NCBI GenBank assembly: GCA_902514805.1
Contig: CABXSF010000003.1
Coordinates: forward strand, 1-64,000
DNA: 64,000 nt
Origin: an uncultured Pelagibacteraceae bacterium
GTDB lineage: Bacteria > Pseudomonadota > Alphaproteobacteria > Pelagibacterales > Pelagibacteraceae
Reading direction: 5' to 3'
How positions within the stretch are numbered: position 1 is the stretch's first letter; every line of letters starts with the position of its first letter. This document shows positions 28,749 through 38,051 of this stretch, piece by piece. A model generated the notes under the pieces. It ran no database searches. It was not told the origin of the DNA and saw nothing but the letters and a program-made list of their open reading frames with translations. Made by a program: the position numbers and the translations under genes.

Positions 28749-28761
28749 AATTTTAGTTTAA

Positions 28762-29772
28762 TTATTTAACAGCAAGAGCCATATCAATCAATTTTTGACC
28801 GTTTGGCACTTTTTCTGCAAAGTTTTTGTATGAAGATTTTTTAGCAATAGCTAACCAAGCATCAAAGTCTTCTTGTTTCATGTAAGACAATTCTACTCCA
28901 GCTTTTTTATAAGCTTTTTCCATTGTCGTATCTAAACCAGCAGCTTCTTTAGTCATAAACTTCTCTGCTTTTTTTCCAGCTTTCATTAAAGCTTTTTGTT
29001 GTTTGCTATCTAAGGCATCAAAAGATTTTTTTGACATTAAAATTGGCTCATACATAAACCATAGACCAAATTTTCCTGGAGGTGTTGCGCATTTTACTTG
29101 CTCATAAATTCTGTATGAAACAAAACTTCCTGAACTAGTATTAGCACCATCTAATACACCTGTTTGCAAACCGTTATAGATTTCAGAAGATGGCATTGAT
29201 TGAATACCTGCTCCTGCCGCTTCTAACATTTGGTTAAATGCTTTACCTGCAGCTCTGAACGTTTGACCCTTAACAGATGCTGGATTTGAAATACAATTTT
29301 TCTTTGAAACAAATCCACCTGCAAGCCAAGCATCAGACAAAACAACTACACCTGCATCGTTGATGATTTTTTTAATTTCTGTCATCATTGGAGACGCATT
29401 AACTCTTAATGCATGTTTATGGTTTTTAACCATTCCAGGCATTAAAGTAATGTCAAACTCTGGATGGAATTTAGCAGCGTATGCTAATGGGAACGCTGAA
29501 ATATCCAATTGACCTGTTGTCATTGGCTTCCATTGCTCTTTTGGTTTGTAAAGTGATTTTGCAGGGTAAATTCTAATATCTACTCCTACATTTGATTTTT
29601 CCATTTCATCAGCAATAATTTGAACCATTTCGTGTCTTACGTCGAAAGACCCGTCAGCTCTTGGCGTACCTGGCCATTGGTGACTAGCTTTTAGAGTTAC
29701 TGCAAAAGCTGATCCAATAGTTGTAGTTACGAAAACTAATGAAAGAAAATACAAAGATATTTTTTTTAACAT
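28762..29772 (-). CDS. dctP: TRAP transporter periplasmic solute-binding protein
   Basis: A 336-aa DctP-type extracytoplasmic receptor with an N-terminal signal peptide (KKISLYFLSLVFVTTTIGSAFA, cleavage near residue 24). Family blocks: LKASHQWPGTPRADGSFD, YPAKSLYKPKEQWKPMTTGQLD, and SSEIYNGLQTGVLDGANTSSGSF. It captures the solute and hands it to DctQM. A good ribosome site (GAGAGGAATAAT) and a likely promoter precede it. The ligand cannot be read from the sequence. Confidence 0.95.
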   Translation of the reverse strand: MLKKISLYFLSLVFVTTTIGSAFAVTLKASHQWPGTPRADGSFDVRHEMVQIIADEMEKSNVGVDIRIYPAKSLYKPKEQWKPMTTGQLDISAFPLAYAAKFHPEFDITLMPGMVKNHKHALRVNASPMMTEIKKIINDAGVVVLSDAWLAGGFVSKKNCISNPASVKGQTFRAAGKAFNQMLEAAGAGIQSMPSSEIYNGLQTGVLDGANTSSGSFVSYRIYEQVKCATPPGKFGLWFMYEPILMSKKSFDALDSKQQKALMKAGKKAEKFMTKEAAGLDTTMEKAYKKAGVELSYMKQEDFDAWLAIAKKSSYKNFAEKVPNGQKLIDMALAVK

Positions 29773-29805
29773 TATTATTCCTCTCTTTAATTATTTTATT
29801 AGTGT

Positions 29806-29834
29806 ATTAAATGTAACTTCTTGATAAGAGTCAA
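29806..29834 (-). promoter_or_regulatory. Likely sigma70-type promoter of dctPQM
   Basis: On the minus strand TTGACT (29834-29829) and TTTAAT (29811-29806) are 17 bases apart, about 35 bases upstream of the dctP start. The position, spacing and -35 match are good, the -10 is moderate. The region is shared with the divergent CoA-transferase gene. Confidence 0.4.
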
Positions 29835-29864
29835 TATGCTTAAAAAATACCATTAGCCTTAATT

Positions 29865-31010
29865 ATGAATGGACCCTTAAAAGATATACTAGTTTTAGAC
29901 CTAACTAGAGTGCTGGTGGGTCCTTATTGTACAATGATTTTATCAGATTTGGGGGCAAGAGTAATTAAAGTAGAGGCACCTGAAGTTGGGGATGACTCCA
30001 GGAAATTTGGACCTTTTATTGACGATCAGTCAGCATACTTTATGTCCCTTAATAGAGGAAAAGAAAGTATAGCTCTAAATTTAAAAAATTCAGAGGACAA
30101 AAAAATTTTTGAACAAATACTTAAAAAAGCGGATGTGTTAGTTGAAAATTTTAAACCTGGAACATTAGAAAAATGGGGATTTGGTTGGAAAGATTTATGT
30201 AAAAAATATCCAAAATTAATTTATGCTTCTGCTTCAGGTTTTGGTCAAACAGGTCCGTTAAGAGAGTTACCTGCATATGATATGGTTGTTCAAGGAATGG
30301 GTGGATTAATGAGTGTAACTGGTCAACCAAATTCTGAACCTACAAGAGTTGGAACATCAATTGGTGATATTACTGCTGGTTTGTTTACGGCGATAGGTGT
30401 TAATGCAGCACTATATGACAGGAAGAAAACAAGTAAAGGAACTTACATAGATGTTTCAATGCTTGATTGCCAAATTGCAATTTTAGAAAATGCAATTGCA
30501 AGATACTTGGCAAAGAATGAAATACCTAAACCAATGGGATCACGTCATCCATCAATAGCACCTTTTGAAGCTTTTAAAACAAAAGATAATCACATTATAA
30601 TAGCGGCGGGTAACGACAAGCTTTTCGAAAAACTTTGCCAAGTTTTAAATATCAATAATATTTTAAAAGATGAAAAATTTAAAACAAATTCATCTAGAGC
30701 TCAAAATATGGATGAACTAAAAAAAATCTTAGAAAAAGAGCTTTCAAGTAAAAATACAAGTGACTGGGTCTCATTAATGGAAAAAGAAAAAATTCCTTGT
30801 GGTCCAATCTTTAATATCAAACAAGCTGTTGAAAATCCTCAAATCAAAGCAAGAAATATGATTGTAAATTCATATCATAAAAAAATTGGTGAGTTTAAAA
30901 CTGCTGGCAACCCAATTAAGATGTCAAATTACAAAGATGAGGAAAAAAGAGGAGATATACCAGATTTAGATGAACATAGAGAAAAAATTATTAAAGAGTT
31001 TTGTAATTAA
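29865..31010 (+). CDS. CaiB/BaiF-family (family III) CoA-transferase
   Basis: A 381-aa class III acyl-CoA transferase moving CoA between carboxylic acids. It opens with GPLKDILVLDLTRVLVGPYCTMILSDLGARVIKVE-type sequence (LVGPYCTMILSDLGARVIK), contains VLVENFKPGTLEKWGF, SASGFGQTGPLRELPAYDMV and the catalytic-Asp block YIDVSMLDCQIAILEN. Substrates are not predictable from sequence. It is divergent from dctP, so a link to the transported acid is possible, and its 3' end overlaps cmk by 20 bases. Confidence 0.9.
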   Translation: MNGPLKDILVLDLTRVLVGPYCTMILSDLGARVIKVEAPEVGDDSRKFGPFIDDQSAYFMSLNRGKESIALNLKNSEDKKIFEQILKKADVLVENFKPGTLEKWGFGWKDLCKKYPKLIYASASGFGQTGPLRELPAYDMVVQGMGGLMSVTGQPNSEPTRVGTSIGDITAGLFTAIGVNAALYDRKKTSKGTYIDVSMLDCQIAILENAIARYLAKNEIPKPMGSRHPSIAPFEAFKTKDNHIIIAAGNDKLFEKLCQVLNINNILKDEKFKTNSSRAQNMDELKKILEKELSSKNTSDWVSLMEKEKIPCGPIFNIKQAVENPQIKARNMIVNSYHKKIGEFKTAGNPIKMSNYKDEEKRGDIPDLDEHREKIIKEFCN

Positions 31011-31632
31011 TTTTTTCTATCTCCTGAGACATTTTAAGTAATACTTTTTTTTTATTTAGTTTATCTGTTCTAATTAAAATAGCATCTCTCACTTTTTTTA
31101 GTGGTGAATGTTTTCTTTTTTTATCAAGTCTAGTTCTTATACTTAAGCTTTTTTTAACCTCTTTGAGAGGAACTTTCTTCTTTAAATCTTTCCATCTTCT
31201 AATAGATGCTAAATTAAGATTACAAGAAAAATAAAAAGCTAAATCATAACGGGGATTTTTTTTTAGGATAATGCTAGCAATGTCTCTACCTTCTACACAT
31301 ATTCTTTTGTTTTTTTTGATAATCTTTTTTTGGAATTTTTTCATTATTTCTCTTACGTCTTTATTCTTAGCTAAATAACCAACATGATTACTAATTTCCT
31401 GAGAGTGAAGAGATTGTTTTTTTATTTTATTGTAAGAGATGTTTTTAAATTTCTTCTTTAAAAAAGGAACTACTTTTTTAGGCTTATGTTTAATGATAAT
31501 TTTACTTGCATATCTGTATAATAAACCAGAATTTATAAGAAAAAGTTTATATTTTTTTGAAACTAATTTTGCACCTGTGCTTTTACCACTAGCAGCTTCT
31601 CCATCACATGCAATTCTTAAAGACTTATTCAT
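30991..31632 (-). CDS. cmk: Cytidylate kinase
   Basis: A 213-aa CMP/dCMP kinase. P-loop CDGEAASGKSTGAKLVSKKY at the N terminus, the GRDIAS motif in CVEGRDIASIIL, and the LID region with Arg pairs (RTRLDKKRKHSPL) are evident. It supplies CDP for RNA, lipid and dNTP synthesis. The C-terminal 20 bases overlap the convergent CoA-transferase gene. The sequence is Lys-rich, as is usual for this window's AT content. Confidence 0.92.
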   Translation of the reverse strand: MNKSLRIACDGEAASGKSTGAKLVSKKYKLFLINSGLLYRYASKIIIKHKPKKVVPFLKKKFKNISYNKIKKQSLHSQEISNHVGYLAKNKDVREIMKKFQKKIIKKNKRICVEGRDIASIILKKNPRYDLAFYFSCNLNLASIRRWKDLKKKVPLKEVKKSLSIRTRLDKKRKHSPLKKVRDAILIRTDKLNKKKVLLKMSQEIEKINYKTL

Positions 31633-31679
31633 TAAAACTATGTTTAATTAAATAACTTATTTTGATTATGATTGAAATA

Positions 31680-32207
31680 TTATTGTTCTGAATTTTCTGA
31701 GTTATCAGCTTCTTGCAGATCGTTTTCAGCTATTTCATCAAGAGAAACTTCGTTACTTTCTTCTACTCCGCCCTCTTCAGCTGGAGCATCATTTGAATGA
31801 GGGACATCAGCATTTTGTAGTTCTGCTAAGTCTTCTTTTGAAACTTGAATTTTTTCAGGAACTTTTCTTGCTCTTTTAGACGGTAAAATTGGTGTTCCAC
31901 TTTTTGAGATTTCACCTTTGTATAGGTTTTCAAAATCATCTCCGATATCTTCATCTTCTTCACTTAAATCATCAACTTGTTCGATATGTTTTCTTAGTTT
32001 ATAAACAGCACTATCTGTTAACTCACTTGTTTTGACATTTTCATTTGCAATTTCTCTAAGTGCGATAACAGTATTTTTATCGTTATCTTTTTCTACACTC
32101 GGTTCAATTCCAGAATTTAATTGAGTAGCTCTTTCCTTTGCAACTAAAACTAATTCGTAAGGGCTGTCTACTTTATCGATACAATCTTCTACAGTTACTC
32201 TAGCCAT
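31680..32207 (-). CDS. rpoZ: RNA polymerase omega subunit with a long acidic tail
   Basis: The first 75 or so residues are Rpo[46 protein letters not shown]. Omega helps assemble the beta' subunit of RNA polymerase. The protein is 175 aa, about twice the usual omega length. The extra C-terminal ~100 residues are acidic and low complexity ([17 protein letters not shown], then many Glu, Asp, Ser and Asn) with a short basic patch at [10 protein letters not shown]. The tail is probably disordered; its role is unknown. Confidence 0.88.
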   Translation of the reverse strand: MARVTVEDCIDKVDSPYELVLVAKERATQLNSGIEPSVEKDNDKNTVIALREIANENVKTSELTDSAVYKLRKHIEQVDDLSEEDEDIGDDFENLYKGEISKSGTPILPSKRARKVPEKIQVSKEDLAELQNADVPHSNDAPAEEGGVEESNEVSLDEIAENDLQEADNSENSEQ

Positions 32208-32249
32208 GCGGAGTATTTATACTCTGAGGTCTATAAAATCAAGGTGTTT

Positions 32250-33452
32250 TTATAAAATCGTTGGATTGAGTTTGTTTTTTATTAAAAACAGCAAAATTAA
32301 AGAAATTAAAATATAGCCTCCAGAAATCATAGATATCTGCTCTATAGAAAAGTCAAAGTCTATCATTAATCCAAAAAGAGCCGTTCCAAATGCTGTTGAA
32401 AATACCATTAATGCAGTAGTTAGAGCTTTAATTGATCCTATAAACTTAACACCATATAATTCAGCCCACGTTGATGATCCTAAAACGTTAGCAAAACCAT
32501 TTGATACACCGATAAGGCCTAAAAAAAAGAATGAGGAAACTGGTGATTGAAAGTAAATTAAAATCAATAAAGAAATCAAAAAGGGGATATTCATATATAT
32601 AAGTAGTTTTCTACTTGTGAATTTATCAATCAAATAACCAGCGACAAATAAAGTTAAAACTGATGCTATTGAATAAACCATAAATGATTGAGCGATAGTA
32701 TATTCTCCCCAGTTTTTTGCAGACAAAATAAATGATTGATAGACAAATATACCTGTAGCTATCCAGGGCATCGCTAACATATTTAATGCTATAATAATAA
32801 ATCTATAATCTTTAATAACCTCAGATCTTTTCCATTGTTTTATATTTTCTTTAATAACTTCAGTATCATTCTCTCTCGATGAAAGTTTAACCTCTTTAAC
32901 TAAAAAGTAAGATGCCAAGGGGAGGAATAAAATTATCGCGACTGAAATAATAATCCATATATTTCTCCAATCCATTATTGTAAGAGCATAAATTATTGTA
33001 ACTGGCATTAAAAATTCTGCAGTAGATAAACCAAACCATCCAGTGCTTAGTGCTTTACCCCGAGTGTTAGTAAAGTATCTAGATATTGTTGTAGAGGCAG
33101 TGTGAGACATCATCCCTTGACCAGAAAATCTCATTAACAATATTGCAACAAAAAGAAATGCTACTGAATTAATCTTTGAGAAAGTAAATGTTGAAATTGC
33201 AAGCAATGATATAACAAAAAAAGAAAATTTTAAGACATCAAAGTCATCAATTTTCTTTCCAACCCAAATTAAAATTATACTACTTAATAAAGTTGCTGAT
33301 GCATAAATTGAGCCAAATTGTCCATGAGTAATATCTAATTCATTTCTTATACTTTCGTTGAACAATCCTAAAAAAAAACTCTGTCCAAAGCTTGAAAAAA
33401 ATGTAAATATAAATCCAAAAATAATTACTTTAATACTTAAATTTTTTAACAT
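32250..33452 (-). CDS. Major facilitator superfamily transporter
   Basis: A 400-aa, roughly 12-helix MFS permease. It has a first helix with FSSFGQSFFLGLFNESIR, the loop 2-3 region IWVGKKIDDFDVLKFSFF, and a second repeat starting near residue 212. The substrate is unknown; sugar or organic-anion carriers are equally possible. Its ATG lies six bases from the ATG of the divergent dehydrogenase gene, so the two promoters must overlap the opposite coding regions or the mRNAs are leaderless. Confidence 0.85.
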   Translation of the reverse strand: MLKNLSIKVIIFGFIFTFFSSFGQSFFLGLFNESIRNELDITHGQFGSIYASATLLSSIILIWVGKKIDDFDVLKFSFFVISLLAISTFTFSKINSVAFLFVAILLMRFSGQGMMSHTASTTISRYFTNTRGKALSTGWFGLSTAEFLMPVTIIYALTIMDWRNIWIIISVAIILFLPLASYFLVKEVKLSSRENDTEVIKENIKQWKRSEVIKDYRFIIIALNMLAMPWIATGIFVYQSFILSAKNWGEYTIAQSFMVYSIASVLTLFVAGYLIDKFTSRKLLIYMNIPFLISLLILIYFQSPVSSFFFLGLIGVSNGFANVLGSSTWAELYGVKFIGSIKALTTALMVFSTAFGTALFGLMIDFDFSIEQISMISGGYILISLILLFLIKNKLNPTIL

Positions 33453-33458
33453 TAAATT

Positions 33459-34328
33459 ATGTCTTGTAACGTTGCTTTCATTGGTCTTGGTGTAATGGGA
33501 TATCCCATGGCTGGTTATATATCAAAAGGTGGACACAATGTAACTGTTTATAATAGAACAGGAGCTAAAGCTGATAAATGGCTAAAAGATTTCAAAGGAA
33601 AAAAAGCTGATACACCTAAAGATGCTGCAAAAGATGCTGATTATGTTTTTACATGTGTTGGAAACGATAACGACTTAAGAGAAGTTACATTTGGAGAAAA
33701 TGGAATATTTAAATCAGTTAAAAAAGGAGCAGTATATATTGATAACACAACTGCTTCTGCAACAATAGCAAGAGAAATTTATTCACACGCAAAAAAAAAT
33801 GGCTTTGGTTTTTTAGATGCACCCGTATCTGGTGGTCAAGCAGGTGCTGAGAATGGTGCGCTTACTGTAATGGTAGGTGGAGATCAAGAAGATTTTGATA
33901 AAGCATTAGATAAAATTGATTGCTATAGTAAAAAAGTAAAGTTGTTAGGTAAGTCTGGCTCGGGTCAATTAGCAAAGATGGTTAATCAAATTTGTATTGC
34001 AGGTTTAGTACAAGGATTATCTGAAGCAATTAACTTTGGTCAAAAAGCAGGATTAAACATGGAAGATGTTATTGAAGTTATTTCAAAAGGCGCTGCTCAG
34101 TCTTGGCAAATGGAGAACCGATATAAAACAATGTTAGAAGATAAATTTGATTTTGGATTTGCTGTAGATTGGATGAGAAAAGATCTTAAAATTGCAATGG
34201 AAGAAGCAAAGAATAATGGATCTCTATTACCGATCACAGAAATAATTGATAAATATTATGCTGAAGTTCAAGACATGGGTGGTAAAAGATGGGATACTTC
34301 AAGCTTAATAAAAAGATTTAGAAAGTAA
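33459..34328 (+). CDS. Beta-hydroxyacid dehydrogenase (3-hydroxyisobutyrate dehydrogenase family)
   Basis: A 289-aa NAD(P)-dependent oxidoreductase. The Rossmann motif is AFIGLGVMGYPMAGYIS, the substrate-binding signature DAPVSGGQAGAENGALTVMVGG, and the catalytic Lys is in SGQLAKMVNQI. The family includes 3-hydroxyisobutyrate, tartronate-semialdehyde and glyoxylate reductases; the motifs do not separate these. It lies four bases upstream of the PNPOx-like gene, on the same strand. Confidence 0.9.
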   Translation: MSCNVAFIGLGVMGYPMAGYISKGGHNVTVYNRTGAKADKWLKDFKGKKADTPKDAAKDADYVFTCVGNDNDLREVTFGENGIFKSVKKGAVYIDNTTASATIAREIYSHAKKNGFGFLDAPVSGGQAGAENGALTVMVGGDQEDFDKALDKIDCYSKKVKLLGKSGSGQLAKMVNQICIAGLVQGLSEAINFGQKAGLNMEDVIEVISKGAAQSWQMENRYKTMLEDKFDFGFAVDWMRKDLKIAMEEAKNNGSLLPITEIIDKYYAEVQDMGGKRWDTSSLIKRFRK

Positions 34329-34332
34329 AAGT

Positions 34333-34932
34333 ATGCAGCCTGCGTACTATGAAGACTTCACAGAGATAAAGAAGAAAATCTGGTCAATGCTAGATGATGC
34401 AGTGACGAATAGAAGTTCTCAATTTAGAATTCCAACTTTTATATGTGGTTATAATAACGATGTAGATGGAAGAATTGTTGTTTTAAGAAAGTCAGACCAA
34501 CAAAATAACTTAGTTCAATTTCATAGTGATATTAGATCAGATAAAATAGAATTACTTAAAAATAATCCCAACGCTGCTCTTTTATTTTACGATAAGGATG
34601 AAAAAATTCAGATTCGACTTAAAGTTAACTGTATAATTAATCACAAAAACGATATTACGAAAAATTCTTGGGAAAAAACTCAACACATAAGCCGGAAATG
34701 TTATTTGGTTGATAATGGTCCAGGAACAGAGTCTGATATTCCAACTTCAGGACTAAAACCTGAGTTAGATAATTTTGATTATACAAAAGAACAAAGCGAA
34801 GAAGGTTATAAAAACTTCACTGTTATTCAGTGTAAAATAAAATCTATTGAGTGGTTATATCTTGCTGCTAAAGGACATCGTAGAGCAAAATTTGACTTAG
34901 AAAGTGATAAAGATACTTGGTTAGTTCCTTAA
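34333..34932 (+). CDS. Pyridoxamine 5'-phosphate oxidase-like FMN-binding protein
   Basis: A 199-aa split-barrel flavoprotein-like sequence of the PNPOx superfamily: GRIVVLRKSDQQNNLVQFHSDIRSDKIELLKNNPNAALLFYD is the FMN-binding half, and the C-terminal IEWLYLAAKGHRRAKFDL is family-like. It differs enough from PdxH that pyridoxal phosphate synthesis should not be assumed; general flavin reductase or haem/F420 relatives are alternatives. It follows the dehydrogenase gene by four bases and overlaps the end of the convergent carbonic-anhydrase-like gene. Confidence 0.78.
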   Translation: MQPAYYEDFTEIKKKIWSMLDDAVTNRSSQFRIPTFICGYNNDVDGRIVVLRKSDQQNNLVQFHSDIRSDKIELLKNNPNAALLFYDKDEKIQIRLKVNCIINHKNDITKNSWEKTQHISRKCYLVDNGPGTESDIPTSGLKPELDNFDYTKEQSEEGYKNFTVIQCKIKSIEWLYLAAKGHRRAKFDLESDKDTWLVP

Positions 34933-35441
34933 AAAATTGATTTAGAATATTTTTTCCAATTGTCTTGATAATGTTTGGTATTTTCAAACACTGCTTTTTT
35001 TTCTTCTTCCGTTACTTGTCTAATAATTTTTCCAGGAGATCCAACAACTAAAGAGTTATCGGGTATCTCTTTATTTTCTGTAATCAAAGCCTTAGCTCCT
35101 ATAATACAATTTTTTCCTATCTTTGCTTTGTTAAGGATCACTGCACCAATTCCAATTAAACTGTTGTCACCGATTGTGCATCCATGAAGCATTACTAAAT
35201 GTCCAATGGTTACATTTTTTCCAACCTTTAAAGGACAACCTGGATCAGTGTGTAATACACAACCATCCTGAACGTTTGAGCCTTCACCTATATGAATATT
35301 TTCAATGTCACCTCTTAAGGTTGCATTAAACCAAACACTTGTATTTTTATCTAATGTTACATCTCCAATAATAACAGCATTAGGAGCTACCCAATTTTCG
35401 CCAGAGTTTTTTGGTTTTTTATTTTCCAAATCGTAAAACAT
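34929..35441 (-). CDS. Gamma carbonic anhydrase-like hexapeptide protein
   Basis: A 170-aa left-handed beta-helix protein (YrdA/CaiE-like). Zinc-ligand His residues appear in CVLHTDPGCPL and VTIGHLVMLHGCTI, and NVQDGCVLH, SLIGIGAVIL and NCIIGAKALIT are typical hexapeptide turns. It may hydrate CO2 or only bind metal; activity in this family varies. Its start is 17 bases from the divergent thioredoxin-like gene. Confidence 0.88.
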   Translation of the reverse strand: MFYDLENKKPKNSGENWVAPNAVIIGDVTLDKNTSVWFNATLRGDIENIHIGEGSNVQDGCVLHTDPGCPLKVGKNVTIGHLVMLHGCTIGDNSLIGIGAVILNKAKIGKNCIIGAKALITENKEIPDNSLVVGSPGKIIRQVTEEEKKAVFENTKHYQDNWKKYSKSIF

Positions 35442-35458
35442 AATTTATATATTCTAAC

Positions 35459-36013
35459 ATGGCACTTTTAAAAACTCCAATATGTGATTTCGGTCAGAAC
35501 GCTATAGATTTTAAGCTTAAATCAATTAATGGGGAATTATTAACATTGGATAATGTCAAAGGCGATAATGGGACTTTGATAATGTTTATTTGCAATCATT
35601 GCCCTTATGTAAAAGCTATAATAAGAGAACTTGCAAATGATTGTGCAAAACTTAAAGAAGATGGCATTAACTCAGTTGCAATAATGTCAAATGATACCAA
35701 AAACTATCCTGAAGACTCTTTTGAAAATATGAAAAAGTTTTCTGATAGATATAACTTTTCATTTCCTTATTTGATTGATGAAACTCAAGAAATCGCAAAA
35801 AAATATGATGCCGTGTGTACACCAGACTTCTTTGGCTACAACAAAAACCTTGAGCTCAACTATAGAGGAAGAATAAGAGAATTAAATGATTTAAAGCCTG
35901 TCGGTTCGGGTGACAGTGAGTTGCTTAAATCAATGAAGTTAATTGCTAAAACCCAACAAGGTCCGAAAGAACAATATCCTAGTATGGGATGCAGTATTAA
36001 ATGGTTTAAATAA
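35459..36013 (+). CDS. Thioredoxin-like protein (AhpC/TSA-Redoxin family)
   Basis: A 184-aa thioredoxin-fold protein. It has a peroxiredoxin-like start (PICDFGQNAIDFKLKSING), a CxxC in MFICNHCPYVKAII, and the family segments SNDTKNYPEDSFENMKKF and DETQEIAKKYDAVCTPDFF. The CNHC motif suggests a disulfide reductase or peroxidase in the cytoplasm; no signal peptide is seen. The stop overlaps the next gene's ATG (TAATG). Confidence 0.83.
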   Translation: MALLKTPICDFGQNAIDFKLKSINGELLTLDNVKGDNGTLIMFICNHCPYVKAIIRELANDCAKLKEDGINSVAIMSNDTKNYPEDSFENMKKFSDRYNFSFPYLIDETQEIAKKYDAVCTPDFFGYNKNLELNYRGRIRELNDLKPVGSGDSELLKSMKLIAKTQQGPKEQYPSMGCSIKWFK

Positions 36014-37101
36014 TGAATTTAATTATCACAAGAAATTTTCCACCTGATGTTGGGGGCATGCAAAATCTTATGTTTGGCCTTACAAAATCATTGTCAGAGC
36101 ACATGATGGTTAAAGTATTTGCTGATCAACATTATCAGCAAGAAAAATTTGATGAAGACTTATCATTTTCAATTGAAAGAGTCGGTGGGCCGAAAATCTT
36201 TAGAAAATTTAGAAAAGCCTCTTTAATTAATAATTACTTACAAAAAAATACTAAAGTAAAAAATATTATCTCTGATCATTGGAAAAGTTTAGAAAATATA
36301 AATACCAAAATAAGAAAAACATGTCTTATTCACTCTAAAGAGATAAATCATAAAAAAGATTCTTTTCTTAATAAACGAGTTGTTAGAGTGTTAAATAACT
36401 GCGATCATATCATTGCAAATTCAAACTTCACAAAAAACCTAGGTATTGAAATCGGTGTTAATGAGGAAAAAATTAAAGTTATTAACCCAGGTGTATTTCC
36501 AAGAGAAGAAGTAAACCCAAAAATAGATGAAAAAATATTAAAGAAACTTGAAGGAAAAGAGCCAAGACTAATTACTGTTGCTAGATTTGATAAAAGAAAA
36601 AATCATGAAAAAATAATTATGTCTTTGAGAAATTTGAAAGAAATTTACCCAAACATAATTTATATTTGTATTGGTCAAGGCGATACTTTGGAATCTCAGA
36701 AAAAACTTATTAAAGAATTAAAACTTGAGAGTAATGTTTTGTTTTTGAAAAATTTATCTAAAGATGAAAAAAACTCTTACTTAAAAAATTCAAATGTTTT
36801 TGTTATGCCATCGATTTCTTATAAAAAATCTGTAGAGGGATTTGGAATTGTCTATGTTGAAGCTGCTCAATATGGAGTTCCATCAATTGGTGGAAAGGTT
36901 GGTGGTGCGTCTGACGCAATTGTCAATAATGAAACTGGCCTTCTTTGTGATGGAAACAATTTAGATGAAATCTATCAAAGTTTAGTTGATATATTGCAGA
37001 ATAATAAATTCAAGGTTTTGGGAAAAAATGCAGAAGAAAATGCAAAAAAATTTCTTTGGCCAGAAATCTTAAAAAAATATTTAGAAATTTTAAAGATCTA
37101 A
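36013..37101 (+). CDS. Glycosyltransferase, GT4 family
   Basis: A 362-aa GT-B glycosyltransferase. N-terminal acceptor domain starts MNLIITRNFPPDVGGMQNL, and the GT4 donor domain has VARFDKRKNHEKII, ICIGQGDTL and the EX7E motif region EGFGIVYVEAAQYGVPSIG. It probably adds a sugar to lipopolysaccharide or a related surface glycan. It overlaps the thioredoxin-like gene at the start and, convergently, the GT9 gene by 12 bases. Confidence 0.87.
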   Translation: MNLIITRNFPPDVGGMQNLMFGLTKSLSEHMMVKVFADQHYQQEKFDEDLSFSIERVGGPKIFRKFRKASLINNYLQKNTKVKNIISDHWKSLENINTKIRKTCLIHSKEINHKKDSFLNKRVVRVLNNCDHIIANSNFTKNLGIEIGVNEEKIKVINPGVFPREEVNPKIDEKILKKLEGKEPRLITVARFDKRKNHEKIIMSLRNLKEIYPNIIYICIGQGDTLESQKKLIKELKLESNVLFLKNLSKDEKNSYLKNSNVFVMPSISYKKSVEGFGIVYVEAAQYGVPSIGGKVGGASDAIVNNETGLLCDGNNLDEIYQSLVDILQNNKFKVLGKNAEENAKKFLWPEILKKYLEILKI

Positions 37102-38019
37102 TCTTTCAAAAACTTTCTGTGCACTTAGGTTTTTTAAATCACTAACTTGTATTGCTTTAAAGTTTTCTCTTTCAATACTTACTTTATAAGCTGTCGTATG
37201 ACTTCCAAACAACGACAGACCTTTAACATTCAAATGTGCTGCCATATGTGCAGGACCTGTATCGTTAGCAACAACAAATTTACTTCTCTTTATTAAACCT
37301 GCAAGTTCCGAAATAGAAATAGCTTTATCCTCTTTTAGAATATAAACAGCATCTAACTTTTTGGCTTTTTCTATTTCATCAGGACCAGGAGCTGTCACTA
37401 TTTTTAGATTAGGATTATTTTGTTTTATAAGTTTTATTAATTGATCGTAATATGGCCATTTCTTTTGCTGTAAATGCTCAGAGCAAAATGGAAATAACAA
37501 TATATAATCAGATAAATTATATTTAGAAATAATTTTATCGATATTAGAACAACTCCAAGAAAAATCTGGCTTTAAAGTGTGAAATGTTTTTAAACCAGAT
37601 ATCTTTAATTGGTGATCAAATCTTTCTAATACTGGTTTTTTATCAAATTCTTTTTTAGTTTCATTTGCTGGAAGAGTAGTTTCAGAAGAAGACCATTTAT
37701 AAGATCCTAAATTAGGAAATAAAATTCTTTTATAAAATGAAGTCCTTGAGGAATTTTGTAGATCGTAGACCTTTGTAAACTTATGTTGTTTAATTTTTTT
37801 CATTAAAGAAAAAAGATAGATCAAATTAAACCTGGACAATCTTTTATCGACAATTACTTCTTTTATATTAGGATTTTTTTTGAAAAGATCTGAATATACG
37901 TTAGATGTTAATAAATAAATAAAATCATTTTTATGGTTGTCATAAATATCTTGAATTGCCCCACTCGCTTGAGCTATATCTCCTAGTGATCCGTGCTTTA
38001 TGATTAATATATTAGACAT
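37090..38019 (-). CDS. Glycosyltransferase, GT9 (heptosyltransferase) family
   Basis: A 309-aa GT9 protein. The N terminus ILIIKHGSLGDIAQASGA is the ADP-heptose:LPS heptosyltransferase opening; LFPFCSEHLQQKKWPY and VVANDTGPAHMAAHLNVKGLSLFG are the donor-site blocks. It probably builds the inner part of the lipopolysaccharide core. It is divergent from the DUF6165 gene with a 32-base gap. Confidence 0.87.
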   Translation of the reverse strand: MSNILIIKHGSLGDIAQASGAIQDIYDNHKNDFIYLLTSNVYSDLFKKNPNIKEVIVDKRLSRFNLIYLFSLMKKIKQHKFTKVYDLQNSSRTSFYKRILFPNLGSYKWSSSETTLPANETKKEFDKKPVLERFDHQLKISGLKTFHTLKPDFSWSCSNIDKIISKYNLSDYILLFPFCSEHLQQKKWPYYDQLIKLIKQNNPNLKIVTAPGPDEIEKAKKLDAVYILKEDKAISISELAGLIKRSKFVVANDTGPAHMAAHLNVKGLSLFGSHTTAYKVSIERENFKAIQVSDLKNLSAQKVFERLDL

Positions 38020-38051
38020 ATTTTTAACAATTTATCACACTATAAAATTTT

